A stretch of DNA of 64,000 bases, from positions 1 through 64,000 of the forward strand of contig NZ_AULX01000028.1 of assembly GCF_000422505.1 (NCBI RefSeq), written 5' to 3'. The notes under the pieces were generated by a model that made no database searches, was not told the origin of the DNA, and saw only the letters and a program-made list of their open reading frames with translations. This document shows, piece after piece, positions 37,593 to 45,183 of this stretch. How positions within the stretch are numbered: the first letter of the stretch is position 1; each line of letters opens with the position of its first letter. A program made the position numbers and the translations under genes. The stretch comes from Paenibacillus pinihumi DSM 23905 = JCM 16419. GTDB taxonomy: Bacteria > Bacillota > Bacilli > Paenibacillales > Paenibacillaceae.

Positions 37593-37780
37593 CGTACATC
37601 CTCCTCTCCAAGCCGCCGTTTGCGCCGGCTTTGGGTTCGTAGTTTCAAAGTTAGTCTAAATGAAGCGTGCCGTCTGCTGCTGTCCCTGCGGCCAGCAATC
37701 AGGCGTCCCGCATTAAACATATAAGAAGCTTCACTGTGAAAGTTTATACATTCTTATATTTAAAAATAAAAATAAAAAAA

Positions 37781-38110
37781 CCTTCCATCCCTGAACACAT
37801 TCATCATGTGTATCGAGGGACGAAAGGTATATCTTCCGTGGTACCACCCAAATTTGTCATGCATCTCACAATGCAGACCTCAACAGGTAAGAAACGGCGT
37901 GCACGCAAACGTCTCTTAAACCATTGGCACAATAACGCGTGCCCTGCGATTCCCCCTAATAAGCGCTGTAATTCACAGGCTTTTCAGGGAAACAGCTCCG
38001 AGGTGAGCTCGTAGAAAAGGGGTTTTGGCGATGGTTGCAGCTAATCCATCCACTCTCTGAGCAAAAGAGCCCTTAACACTTCGTCCTCATCATTGCCGAT
38101 AAAAGTATAA
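37781..38110 (-). promoter_or_regulatory. T-box leader (probable leucine) of the ilv-leu operon
   Basis: The minus strand carries the T-box TGGGTGGTACCACGG (37850-37836) and, 9 nt further, a terminator hairpin (arms about 37781-37798 and 37808-37827) ending in TTTTTTT. Upstream lies a long stem I region with an AGAGAG motif and, on its 3' side, ACGAGCTCACC, where CTC would be a leucine specifier. Uncharged tRNA would pair with the T-box and prevent termination. The T-box is certain; the specifier reading needs folding. Confidence 0.9.
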
Positions 38111-38122
38111 GCTATAGTGCTT

Positions 38123-38151
38123 ATTATATGCATTGATTATGCATTCGTCAA
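38123..38151 (-). promoter_or_regulatory. Promoter of the T-box/ilv-leu operon
   Basis: Minus strand TTGACG (38151-38146), 17-bp spacer, perfect TATAAT (38128-38123). Predicted start about 38116, immediately before stem I of the T-box leader. Confidence 0.8.
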
Positions 38152-38275
38152 GACTAGGATAGCCAAGGATAAAAAAAGTATTCGCTAACCTTCTGAAAAA
38201 GAGCCGCATACAATACAAGACCAACGTTCTGCAGTACCCGCCCTTCCGGGCGGCAAGAGGAGGACGCAGTCAGTT

Positions 38276-38740
38276 ATGACCATAATCCGCTCCTACCGGA
38301 CTTCCGATAAAAAAAGCGTACTCCAGCTCATCAAGACAGAGCTGATCCCCAAATCCCATACCGTCCGCAGCCTCGACGGCAAGCTGCTCCGGGAGATTCC
38401 CCGCCGCCTGCAACAGGGTGTGACGCTCGTCGCTTCCAGAACACGCAGCTCGGAGCCGTATGCCTTTATTCATTTGATGCATAACAAGGAAGTCCTGTTT
38501 GTCGATATGCTCGTTGTGCAGTCCCGCTATCAAGGCAGACAGCTGGGAAGGCACCTTATGGAGCTGGCTGAAGCAAGCGGCAGAATGAACGGCTGCACCA
38601 AAGCAGTTCTCTACGTGGACAAAGGCAATGACGCCGCCAGCCGGTTCTATGGACGATTGGGCTATGCCGTGCAGCGGTATGTCAAAGAGCTGCAATGCTA
38701 TGAGCTGACCAAATCATTAGGTGCGGCGCCGCAAGGGTAA
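38276..38740 (+). CDS. GNAT-family N-acetyltransferase
   Basis: The 154-residue protein has the GNAT core: a beta strand VLFVDMLVVQSRYQGRQLGRHLM with the acetyl-CoA-binding Q/RxxGxG/A pattern (QGRQLG), and the late motif AASRFYGRLGYAV typical of motif B. It acetylates an amino group of an unknown substrate, protein or small molecule. ATG 38276 follows AGAGGAGGAC. It is divergent from the T-box promoter and has no companion gene. A promoter should lie between 38150 and 38260 but none is clear-cut. Confidence 0.82.
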   Translation: MTIIRSYRTSDKKSVLQLIKTELIPKSHTVRSLDGKLLREIPRRLQQGVTLVASRTRSSEPYAFIHLMHNKEVLFVDMLVVQSRYQGRQLGRHLMELAEASGRMNGCTKAVLYVDKGNDAASRFYGRLGYAVQRYVKELQCYELTKSLGAAPQG

Positions 38741-38817
38741 GCTGGCTTATCCGGCAGAAATACAGCTTGAAAAGCCTCTGCCGCCTGTCACGAAATTCTT
38801 CAATTATTGATATCTGC

Positions 38818-39132
38818 TTACCAGAACCCGCCGTAAGGGCTGTAGCCATAATTCCCTGGGTAACCTCCATAGCCGTACGGGTTCCCGCCAAACCCGCCTC
38901 CGAAGCCGCCTCCATAGGCATACGGAGCTGTTCCAACTGCCAGCAGATCGAACAGGACGAGTGGAAGAATAGCTTTGGTGTAGACCTTCTTCCCTTTTGC
39001 ACGCGGCTGCACATACAGCTTGTTGCTGTGCACACGAACCAGCTTCCCGCTTACCACTGTGCCGTCCTTCTTCATGGCATACACATGTTTGCCAATGAGC
39101 TTCTGCACATCCTGCCGTGATACTTTAGGCAT
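38818..39132 (-). CDS. Small Gly/Tyr-rich protein, possibly spore-associated
   Basis: A 104-residue protein in two parts: an N-terminal basic region (about 1-65; LIGKHVYAMKKDGTVVSGKL, then VRVHSNKLYVQPRAKGKK) whose short strand pattern resembles small SH3/Sm-like barrels, a hydrophobic stretch AILPLVLFDLLAVGTAPY, and a low-complexity tail of GGFGGG, YGYGGYPG repeats. Gly/Tyr-rich tails are common in spore coat proteins, so a coat or spore-surface role is possible but unproven. ATG 39132 follows AAGGAGGG at good spacing. I do not recognise a named family. Confidence 0.65.
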   Translation of the reverse strand: MPKVSRQDVQKLIGKHVYAMKKDGTVVSGKLVRVHSNKLYVQPRAKGKKVYTKAILPLVLFDLLAVGTAPYAYGGGFGGGFGGNPYGYGGYPGNYGYSPYGGFW

Positions 39133-39369
39133 AAGACGCACCCTCCTTTTCCCATTCTGCAATATGGGGCGTCAAGGCTTCAAACCAGTGCGCTCGCCTC
39201 CCGCCCCTCTCGCGGTACATTAGCCCTGCCGATCATGAACGACAAGGATGTGTGCGCTTAACATAGGGTATTCATCAAAGGCGGAATGGTTTGTACCTTT
39301 GTCCATTAGGGATATAAGATGTGCATAATCGCAAGTGGAAGAGGCATGAGCCCGGGCAGAACAGCAAAA

Positions 39370-39429
39370 AGCCGCAGCTTCACGACAGACCAATACATTG
39401 CTGTATCAATCAGCCGGAAATCTGCGGCT
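39370..39429 (-). terminator. Terminator of the infC-rpmI-rplT operon
   Basis: AGCCGCAG (39370-39377) pairs with CTGCGGCT (39422-39429) around a long loop that itself can fold, and the minus strand continues with TTTTT. It begins 14 bp after the rplT stop. Confidence 0.65.
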
Positions 39430-39443
39430 ATATACGCTTGGGA

Positions 39444-39803
39444 CTAAGCGTTGATTTTTTGTTTGGCTACGCCAGCCAGGGAGTTGAACGCACCGATGTC
39501 GTTAACTGCCAGGTCAGCCAGCATTTTGCGGTTTACTTCCACGCCAGCCAGTTTCAGGCCGTACATGAATTTGCTGTAGGACAAGCCGTTTTGACGAGCA
39601 GCTGCGTTGATACGAGTGATCCACAGCTTGCGGAAATCGCGCTTCCGTTGACGGCGGTCACGGTAAGCATAAAGCAAGGATTTCATTACTTGCTCTTTTG
39701 CAGTTTTAAATAAACGGTGTTTGGAACCGAAGTAGCCTTTTGCCAGCTTCAAAATTCTTTTGCGACGACGAGTACGGACAAATCCGCCTTTAACTCTTGC
39801 CAT
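39444..39803 (-). CDS. rplT: 50S ribosomal protein L20
   Basis: The 119-residue protein is a full-length L20: basic N-terminal arm ([20 protein letters not shown]), [19 protein letters not shown], and [21 protein letters not shown]20 is needed for early assembly of the large subunit and in Bacillus represses its own operon through the leader RNA. It lies 48 bp after rpmI, in the conserved infC-rpmI-rplT order. ATG 39803 follows AGGAGGG. Confidence 0.98.
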   Translation of the reverse strand: MARVKGGFVRTRRRKRILKLAKGYFGSKHRLFKTAKEQVMKSLLYAYRDRRQRKRDFRKLWITRINAAARQNGLSYSKFMYGLKLAGVEVNRKMLADLAVNDIGAFNSLAGVAKQKINA

Positions 39804-39851
39804 TGGTAAACCCTCCTGTAGGTATGCTTATTAATATGGCCAAGCCATTAA

Positions 39852-40052
39852 TTATCTCAGTTGATCCAGACCTTGCTTCAAGCGGCTAACATCACCGGCA
39901 GCCATCAGCGGCTGTCCAGCCAGAACGCGTTTTTGACGTCCGGATTTGTGGGACAACAAATGGTTTTTGTAAGCTTTGTAACGTTTTACTTTGCCAGTGC
40001 CAGTAATTTTAAAGCGGTCTTTCAGACTGCTATGAGTTTTCATCTTAGGCAT
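39852..40052 (-). CDS. rpmI: 50S ribosomal protein L35
   Basis: The 66-residue protein MPKMKTHSSLKDRFKITGTG... is a typical L35, with the RYKAYKNHLLSHKSGRQKR region and the C-terminal RLKQGL. It lies between infC and rplT with short spacers and is translated from ATG 40052 behind AAGGAGG. Confidence 0.98.
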   Translation of the reverse strand: MPKMKTHSSLKDRFKITGTGKVKRYKAYKNHLLSHKSGRQKRVLAGQPLMAAGDVSRLKQGLDQLR

Positions 40053-40073
40053 TGTGAGTGGTCCTCCTTGGGA

Positions 40074-40589
40074 TCAATTAGTTGTTTTCGGAGCCAAAAT
40101 CATAATCATGCTGCGTCCTTCAAGCTTAGGTGCGCGTTCCATGACACAAAGCTCGGCTACTTCCTTGGCCAGACGATCCAGGATCCTCTGTCCAATCGAA
40201 GCATGTGTAATCTCCCGGCCGCGGAAACGGACGGAACATTTTACCTTGTCGCCTTCATTCAGGAACTTCACCACATTGCGCAGCTTGGTCTGATAGTCAT
40301 GCTCCTCAATGTTTGCACGGAACCATACTTCTTTAAGATCGACGATCTTCTGGTTCTTGCGGGCTTCTTTCTCTTTCTTCTGTTGCTCATAACGAAATTT
40401 GCCATAATCCATAATCCGGCATACCGGGGGTTTGGCCGTCGGAGCGACATTGACGAGATCCATATTCAGATCGATGGCCATCTGGAGTGCCTCGCGCAGC
40501 GGCTTAATGCCGATCTGCTCACCTTCCGCACCTACCAAACGTACTTCTCTTCCACGAATCTCGTCATTGATTTGATGTTCTCTGCTAAT
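40074..40589 (-). CDS. infC: Translation initiation factor IF-3
   Basis: A 171-residue IF-3, which keeps ribosomal subunits apart and checks the start codon. N-domain segments (INDEIRGREVRLVGAEGEQI, KPPVCRIMDYGKFRYEQQKK) and C-domain segments (LKEVWFRANIEEHDYQTKLR, FLNEGDKVKCSVRFRGREI) are complete. No ATG, GTG or TTG stands at the expected place. The only in-frame ATG (40610) overlaps the GGAGG site. The codon 8 nt after GGAGGT is ATT (40589), which gives the conserved (M)ISREHQIND start. An ATT start is the known E. coli infC device for self-control by IF-3, so I use it here. Confidence 0.93.
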   Translation of the reverse strand: MSREHQINDEIRGREVRLVGAEGEQIGIKPLREALQMAIDLNMDLVNVAPTAKPPVCRIMDYGKFRYEQQKKEKEARKNQKIVDLKEVWFRANIEEHDYQTKLRNVVKFLNEGDKVKCSVRFRGREITHASIGQRILDRLAKEVAELCVMERAPKLEGRSMIMILAPKTTN

Positions 40590-40610
40590 AACCTTCCACC
40601 TCCATGGCAA

Positions 40611-40815
40611 ATATCAAGCTTCTCATTGTTTAGCGCAAGCGTGCGCAGTATCTAATTACAACAAAAAAACACGGACCGCAACCGGACCCGCATCCATAAC
40701 TACTCGTTGGCAAGGCTATGTATGCCTTGTTATCGATTCATTGCGTACCAGCCGGCAATACCGGTCAGGTGAGAAGCGGGCGCTTCTGCTTTTGCTGAAA
40801 TTCATTATTCGACTC
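40611..40815 (-). promoter_or_regulatory. Structured leader of infC-rpmI-rplT (L20-leader type)
   Basis: About 200 nt of untranslated RNA between the promoter and infC. It has hairpins (CAAGGC/GCCTTG at about 40731-40749, GCGCA/TGCGC at 40633-40646) and a GC-rich hairpin around CCGGTTGCGG followed on the minus strand by TTTTTTT (40669-40663), which looks like an intrinsic terminator. In B. subtilis the same operon is attenuated by L20 binding its leader. Position and layout fit; the L20-binding fold itself was not verified. Confidence 0.65.
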
Positions 40816-40819
40816 AAAT

Positions 40820-40848
40820 AATATATCATGCCCGCCTGTCATTGTCAA
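40820..40848 (-). promoter_or_regulatory. Promoter of infC-rpmI-rplT
   Basis: Minus strand TTGACA (40848-40843), 17-bp spacer, TATATT (40825-40820): one base from full consensus. Confidence 0.8.
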
Positions 40849-40892
40849 TTATATTTTACAACTTGACAGCAAAACAGCCAGGGCAGTAAAAA

Positions 40893-40918
40893 GCGCCGTA
40901 CTCTCCTGAGTACAGCGC
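40893..40918 (-). terminator. Terminator of the glycosyltransferase gene
   Basis: GCGCCGTACTC / GAGTACAGCGC, 11 bp with one mismatch and a 4-nt loop, then TTTTT on the minus strand. It lies 19 bp past the stop codon. Confidence 0.85.
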
Positions 40919-40936
40919 CTCTGCTTGTAATGAAAA

Positions 40937-42190
40937 TTAACGGGTAAGCTCCCCGGCCTGCTTGCTTTGAACTTCCTCCAGCCGAATAACACGCGTATGC
41001 TCGGTATGGCTCCATTGTCTGTTCCGCTGCGTAAAGAAGGCGTAGACCGTAATCGGCAGCCAGGACAACAGGTAGACCGGGAACAGGATCAGCCGGTAAA
41101 AAACGCTCTTCGGAGCCTTCTCCACCAGAAGCACGATCGGGAACTGAATAACCGTATAAGCCAGGTACGGCAGCATAAACCATACCGGAATAAATTCATA
41201 GATCGATGTGAACAGTCCTTCTCCAGGGGTAAACATCGAGAACCACATAATGGCTGTCACGATAACACCTAGCAGGAACGTATACGGATTGAATACGTAG
41301 AATGCCGCATCAATCTTCGCCGCTTTACGCTGTCTGATTCCCTGCCAGAGCAGCGGGAAGAAGTACTTCGTCGCCACGTCAAACTGTCCTTGTGTCCAGC
41401 GCAAGCGCTGGCGTGCGGAAGCCTTGAACGTGACCGGCTTCTCATCGAATACACGGGCCTTATAATTAATTCTCGGATAGATATCCCGCATAATACAGTG
41501 GATGCTGAACTCAAGATCCTCTACGAGACTTGTAGCTCCCCAGCCAATCTCCTGAAGCAGCTTCGTCTCAAAGCACATCCCTGTCCCCCCCAGAAAGTTG
41601 GAGAAGCCGACATTGGCGCGGGACACCTGCCACATGCGGTTGGTGAACCAGTAGTTAATTCCGTTGGATGCACTGACCCAAGAATCATGCGGATTCTTCG
41701 TATCCAGATATCCCTGGATAACCCGGATTCCATTGCACAGATCATCATTCATCAGCTGCAGGAAGTCCGTACTGGCCAGATTATCGGCATCGAACATGAC
41801 AACTGCATCGTAGCTTTTTGGCAGCTTCCACAGCTCGCTAAGCATCCATTGGATCGCATAGCCCTTCCCGCGCTCATTCAGGTTGTGGCGGACATAAGCC
41901 TGAACCCCTTTATAGCTGCGGGCAATATCGGCTGTCTTGTCCGTACAGTTATCACAAATCACAAATATATCGTACAGATGACGCGGGTATTTCATTTTCT
42001 GCAAATTTTCTATTAAGGCTCCGACAACCTGCTCTTCGTTGTGAGCAGCGATCAGGACTGCAAACGACTTTTGCGCCGGATGAGACGGCAGCGCCTTCTT
42101 GCGGCGCCATCCAAACAGCGACAGAACCACCTGATACAGTCCGACCAGCGCAACGAAAAGCTGGAGACCGATGACGATCGAATTTAACAT
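40937..42190 (-). CDS. Membrane glycosyltransferase family 2
   Basis: A 417-residue processive-type GT2 enzyme: one N-terminal helix (about 5-25), a GT-A domain with VLIAAHNEEQVVGALIENL, VMFDADN (nucleotide-sugar DxD), SLVEDLEFSIHC (acceptor/base) and the RQRLRWTQGQFDV (Q/RxxRW) motif, then three or four C-terminal helices (FLLGVIVTAIMWFSMF etc.). Such enzymes make or modify beta-linked polysaccharides or lipid-linked sugars; the product is unknown. ATG 42190 is preceded by AGGGGG at 13 nt, a longer than ideal gap; a TTG at 42220 is an alternative. Single gene, with a terminator. Confidence 0.87.
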   Translation of the reverse strand: MLNSIVIGLQLFVALVGLYQVVLSLFGWRRKKALPSHPAQKSFAVLIAAHNEEQVVGALIENLQKMKYPRHLYDIFVICDNCTDKTADIARSYKGVQAYVRHNLNERGKGYAIQWMLSELWKLPKSYDAVVMFDADNLASTDFLQLMNDDLCNGIRVIQGYLDTKNPHDSWVSASNGINYWFTNRMWQVSRANVGFSNFLGGTGMCFETKLLQEIGWGATSLVEDLEFSIHCIMRDIYPRINYKARVFDEKPVTFKASARQRLRWTQGQFDVATKYFFPLLWQGIRQRKAAKIDAAFYVFNPYTFLLGVIVTAIMWFSMFTPGEGLFTSIYEFIPVWFMLPYLAYTVIQFPIVLLVEKAPKSVFYRLILFPVYLLSWLPITVYAFFTQRNRQWSHTEHTRVIRLEEVQSKQAGELTR

Positions 42191-43010
42191 AATTATTGTG
42201 TTGCCCCCTTGCGACCCCAATTTTTAAATTTGTTTTCTCTGTTTGTTTTTTAATTTCGTTTACTTCTCTCTCTGTAGGTTTGAAAATTGGTGTTGCACAG
42301 CAGCCATCCTGATTTTGATTGTTTTCCGTCGTTTTGTCAAAACGGGAAATCAAGCCAAAAGCTGCCCCATACGGTGGAAAGTGCGCGTATTGAAAAACAA
42401 AACACACTCTCCGGCTCATTTTGCACCGCTTAGTTCTTATTTTCATCCAAATGCGTGCTTTTTAATTCCTTTGTCCTTGATTCGCATGCGGATATAGCAG
42501 AAATTTACAAAATTCGATCCGGAACATGTGCCGCTTTTAGCTTATAGACAACCCCCCCGCTGGTCAGCATCTTACGCCAAGGCTCAGCCAGGCCGGGAAT
42601 CCACAACACCAGCAGCTTGAATCAACTGTCCCCTGTTTCTGACGATGACGCTGCATCTATAAAAAGGGCATAATAACATGGAACCGGAATTTGTATTTGC
42701 TTCCTTCTGCACTTCTATAGACGGTTTTCCATTCGGAAAGGTTTCGTGGATGACAGACTTCTAATATTACACTGTTTAACCTATTGTCCCCAATGCTAAA
42801 CACCCTGGGCCCATGGTCCCTGCAGCTGCGGGCGGGAGAACATCAGGAATTTATACAGATTCTGCGCTTTTGTCAGGGTAAATGTGGCAGCCCGCACTGA
42901 GTATGGTATGATAGAAATCACGTGGATGGACGAGCAGAAGTTTACGGATGAGAAAAAATTAATGTACACTAATAGAACGATAACAATTCGGGGCTATACT
43001 GGAGGTGACT
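42191..43010. other. Long intergenic region without a recognisable gene
   Basis: 820 bases between divergent genes. An extended -10 type promoter (TGGTATGAT around 42904-42912) points toward the PAP2 gene. A 38-codon minus-strand open frame at about 42507-42623 (WIPGLAEPWRKMLTSGG) looks protein-like but lacks a start and ribosome binding site. No RNA gene or repeat was recognised. Part of this could be a decayed gene. Confidence 0.4.
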
Positions 43011-43598
43011 ATGAGCCAAAAAAAAGGAGTGTCCATCATGGAAAAGCTGCGTGACTGGTTTCAGGCTGGAGAACACCGAATGCTGCTGTGGGCAAACCGG
43101 AGACCTTTGAATCCCCGTGTATCCACCTGGCTGGGACGATGGCTGGGCAGCATCACCCATATGGGAGGAGCCACCTTTACTCTCGCCACAGCCCTGTGCC
43201 TTGGCCTGATGGGCACCTATCCATGGAACATTGCGGGATGGCAGAGCCTCGCAGCCGTAGCGATCAGCCACATTCCGGTATTCATTGCCAAACGAAAATT
43301 CAAGAGACTGCGTCCCTATCAGGCGCTTCAAAATGTAAACATAGGAAAAAGGACGCTCATAGATCCGTCCTTCCCATCCGGACATACAACAGCAATTTTC
43401 GCCTGGATGCTCCCGCTGCTCTATGCGGAATCCACCCTGCTGCCATTGCTGTTGCCTGTCGCCATTATTCTATTAATATCTGTAGGCTGGTCAAGAATGT
43501 ATCTGGGACTTCATTATCCTTCGGATGTTGCCGCCGGAGCCGTGATCGGCTCATTGACCGCCTCGCTCGTGTCATCGTTGTCCTGGTGGTCAGCCTGA
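43011..43598 (+). CDS. PAP2-family membrane phosphatase
   Basis: A protein of about 195 residues with five or six hydrophobic segments and the three acid-phosphatase motifs: KRKFKRLRP (KxxxxxxRP), DPSFPSGHTTAIF (PSGH) and SRMYLGLHYPSDVAAG (SRxxxxxHxxxD). It probably dephosphorylates undecaprenyl pyrophosphate (BcrC/YodM-like) or another lipid phosphate on the outer face of the membrane. Two starts are possible: ATG 43011 after GGAGG and ATG 43038 after AAGGAG, the second giving a shorter N-terminus. Its last 85 bp overlap the end of trmB on the other strand. Confidence 0.87.
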   Translation: MSQKKGVSIMEKLRDWFQAGEHRMLLWANRRPLNPRVSTWLGRWLGSITHMGGATFTLATALCLGLMGTYPWNIAGWQSLAAVAISHIPVFIAKRKFKRLRPYQALQNVNIGKRTLIDPSFPSGHTTAIFAWMLPLLYAESTLLPLLLPVAIILLISVGWSRMYLGLHYPSDVAAGAVIGSLTASLVSSLSWWSA

Positions 43599-44302
43599 CG
43601 GTTTGAGGCAAGCTGATCATGGAACCGGGCAAGCGCCTGTTCGCCGATAACTGCTTCCAGCCTGTATATCGGCTGGCCAAAGCCTACAAACTTGCTTTCG
43701 TACTCTGTCAGCACAAGATCGTCGCGCAGAGTGTCCCGGTGCAGATCAAGCGAGATATTCCGCAATTGCAGGCCCACCTCTGTAAAGCTGTTCAGCGAAA
43801 ACTCGAATAATGTAGTCGAATCCGTCTTGAAATGAATTTCTCCCTGCCCGTTCAGCAGCTCGACATATTTCGCCAGGAAGCGGGGATGCGTCAGTCTGCG
43901 GCGGGCATGTTTGCTTTTCGGCCACGGGTCGCTGAAATTCAGATAGATGCGCTCAAGTTCCCCCGGTTCGAACATCGTCTCGATAAATTCGATATTCGCG
44001 CGAAGCAGCGCCAGATTGGGCGGGCTTGTCTCCCCCTTCTCCCTCCATACATTGCGGGCCTTCTCGCTCGCGCGGCGGATCAGCTCATCATACATATCCA
44101 CGCCGATATAGTTAATTTCCGGATTGCGTCCGCTGTGCTGGCTGATAAATTGGCCTTTGCCCATCCCAAGCTCGACATGAATCGGACGGTCATTGCCGAA
44201 AAATTCCTTCCAGCGTCCCTTGAAAGCCTGCGCATCCAGCACAACAAGCTCCGGCTGTGCCTCCAGACTTTCCAGTATTCCTTTTCTCCCTCTCAAACGC
44301 AT
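43514..44302 (-). CDS. trmB: tRNA (guanine-N7)-methyltransferase
   Basis: TrmB methylates G46 of tRNA with S-adenosylmethionine. The 262-residue protein has MRLRGRKGILESLEAQPE at the start, the SAM motif VELGMGKGQFI, NYIGVDMYDELI, and the family signature YLNFSDPWPKSKHARRRLTHPRFL. The C-terminus carries about 30 extra polar residues (QADHQDNDDTSEAVNE) beyond the family core, encoded opposite the PAP2 gene. ATG 44302 follows GGAGG at 8 nt; an ATG five codons upstream is too close to it. Confidence 0.94.
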   Translation of the reverse strand: MRLRGRKGILESLEAQPELVVLDAQAFKGRWKEFFGNDRPIHVELGMGKGQFISQHSGRNPEINYIGVDMYDELIRRASEKARNVWREKGETSPPNLALLRANIEFIETMFEPGELERIYLNFSDPWPKSKHARRRLTHPRFLAKYVELLNGQGEIHFKTDSTTLFEFSLNSFTEVGLQLRNISLDLHRDTLRDDLVLTEYESKFVGFGQPIYRLEAVIGEQALARFHDQLASNRQADHQDNDDTSEAVNEPITAPAATSEG

Positions 44303-44549
44303 ATGCCTGTCCTCCATCTGTTATCCAAAATCCAAAATCAAATTCCAAGCCGCTTCCGTTCAATGATAACGGCTGCTGTCATCCATATATGGGCAGCCTC
44401 CCATTGCGCTTTGCAGTCCGGCATTCATCAACTATGCCTATTGTGCCGAACTATGGACAGAATGTAAAGCACAAGTATGCAGGTCAATCTTAATGGCGGG
44501 CAGTTCCCCTGCCAGATGGCTCATCTATGCACAAAAGACTGCAAAAAAA

Positions 44550-44574
44550 CAGCCCGCCTGGCTGGCACGGACTG
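44550..44574 (-). terminator. Terminator of the small gene 44618-44830
   Basis: CAGCCCG / CGGACTG (one G-T pair, 11-nt loop) followed by a minus-strand run of seven T. Confidence 0.65.
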
Positions 44575-44617
44575 CCTTGTTGTTCTATATTTGCAACTCT
44601 CGCTATGGCCTTAAGCC

Positions 44618-44830
44618 TTAGTTCAGCAAATGGTAATCAATTGAATCCTTGCGCGACGGGCTTTCGATATCGAAAGTCTCATTCAGCGCATCATTAAGTT
44701 TCTTGCGGGCTTCGATCTCAAGCTTGTGATTGCCGTGGAAACGAATTCCTGAAAGCGCCATCAATTCTTTGACCGTCAACTGGACTGTTACCTTTTCTTC
44801 GCCCTGGGGAATTTTAACCGTTGTGTTCAT
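44618..44830 (-). CDS. Small conserved-looking protein of unknown function
   Basis: A soluble 70-residue protein: a beta-like N-terminus (TTVKIPQGEEKVTVQLTVKE), a helix (LMALSGIRFHGNHKLEIEA) and an acidic/basic mix after it. I do not recognise the family. It has a good ribosome binding site (GAGGTGATAAGAAATG) and a terminator, so it is likely expressed as a single gene. It lies between trmB and the ytqA gene without a functional clue. Codon use looks like the neighbours. Confidence 0.65.
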   Translation of the reverse strand: MNTTVKIPQGEEKVTVQLTVKELMALSGIRFHGNHKLEIEARKKLNDALNETFDIESPSRKDSIDYHLLN

Positions 44831-45183
44831 TTCTTATCACCTCGTAATTTTTTATAACAGTATTTCCAAAAAGACATGCTGCTATGACGAGTGGCAAGAA
44901 TCAAATTCATGTACTGGAAATATTGAATTTCCTTGTTTTTAATATAACATATCATGTAAGGTATATCAAGCCTAAATCCTTTGTTTCCGCTGATTTTTTT
45001 CCAGCTGAAAGGTCCGGCTGTCTGCCGGATTGCATTGGCTTAAATGCCCTGTTTCATGTACAATAGGGAGTTGAAAGAATGATGAACGCCCTCAAGCTTT
45101 GATCAGGCTCATCCGCCGGCAGAATGGCACTATCTCGCTGCTGCTGTGTTGGCCAATTATTAAAATAAAGGAGTTCCGCTCCC
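44831..45183. other. Intergenic region upstream of ytqA
   Basis: About 350 bases, AT-rich to 45000. A weak promoter, TTGGCT (45035), 18 bp, TACAAT (45059-45064), points toward ytqA; AAAGGAG lies just before its start. An alternative reading frame here lacks coding character. Nothing else is recognised. Confidence 0.45.

Noticed and set aside
42507-42623. 38-codon minus-strand frame with WIPGLAEPWRKMLTSGG
   Set aside because: Looks protein-like but has no start codon or ribosome binding site and I cannot tie it to a family; may be a gene fragment.
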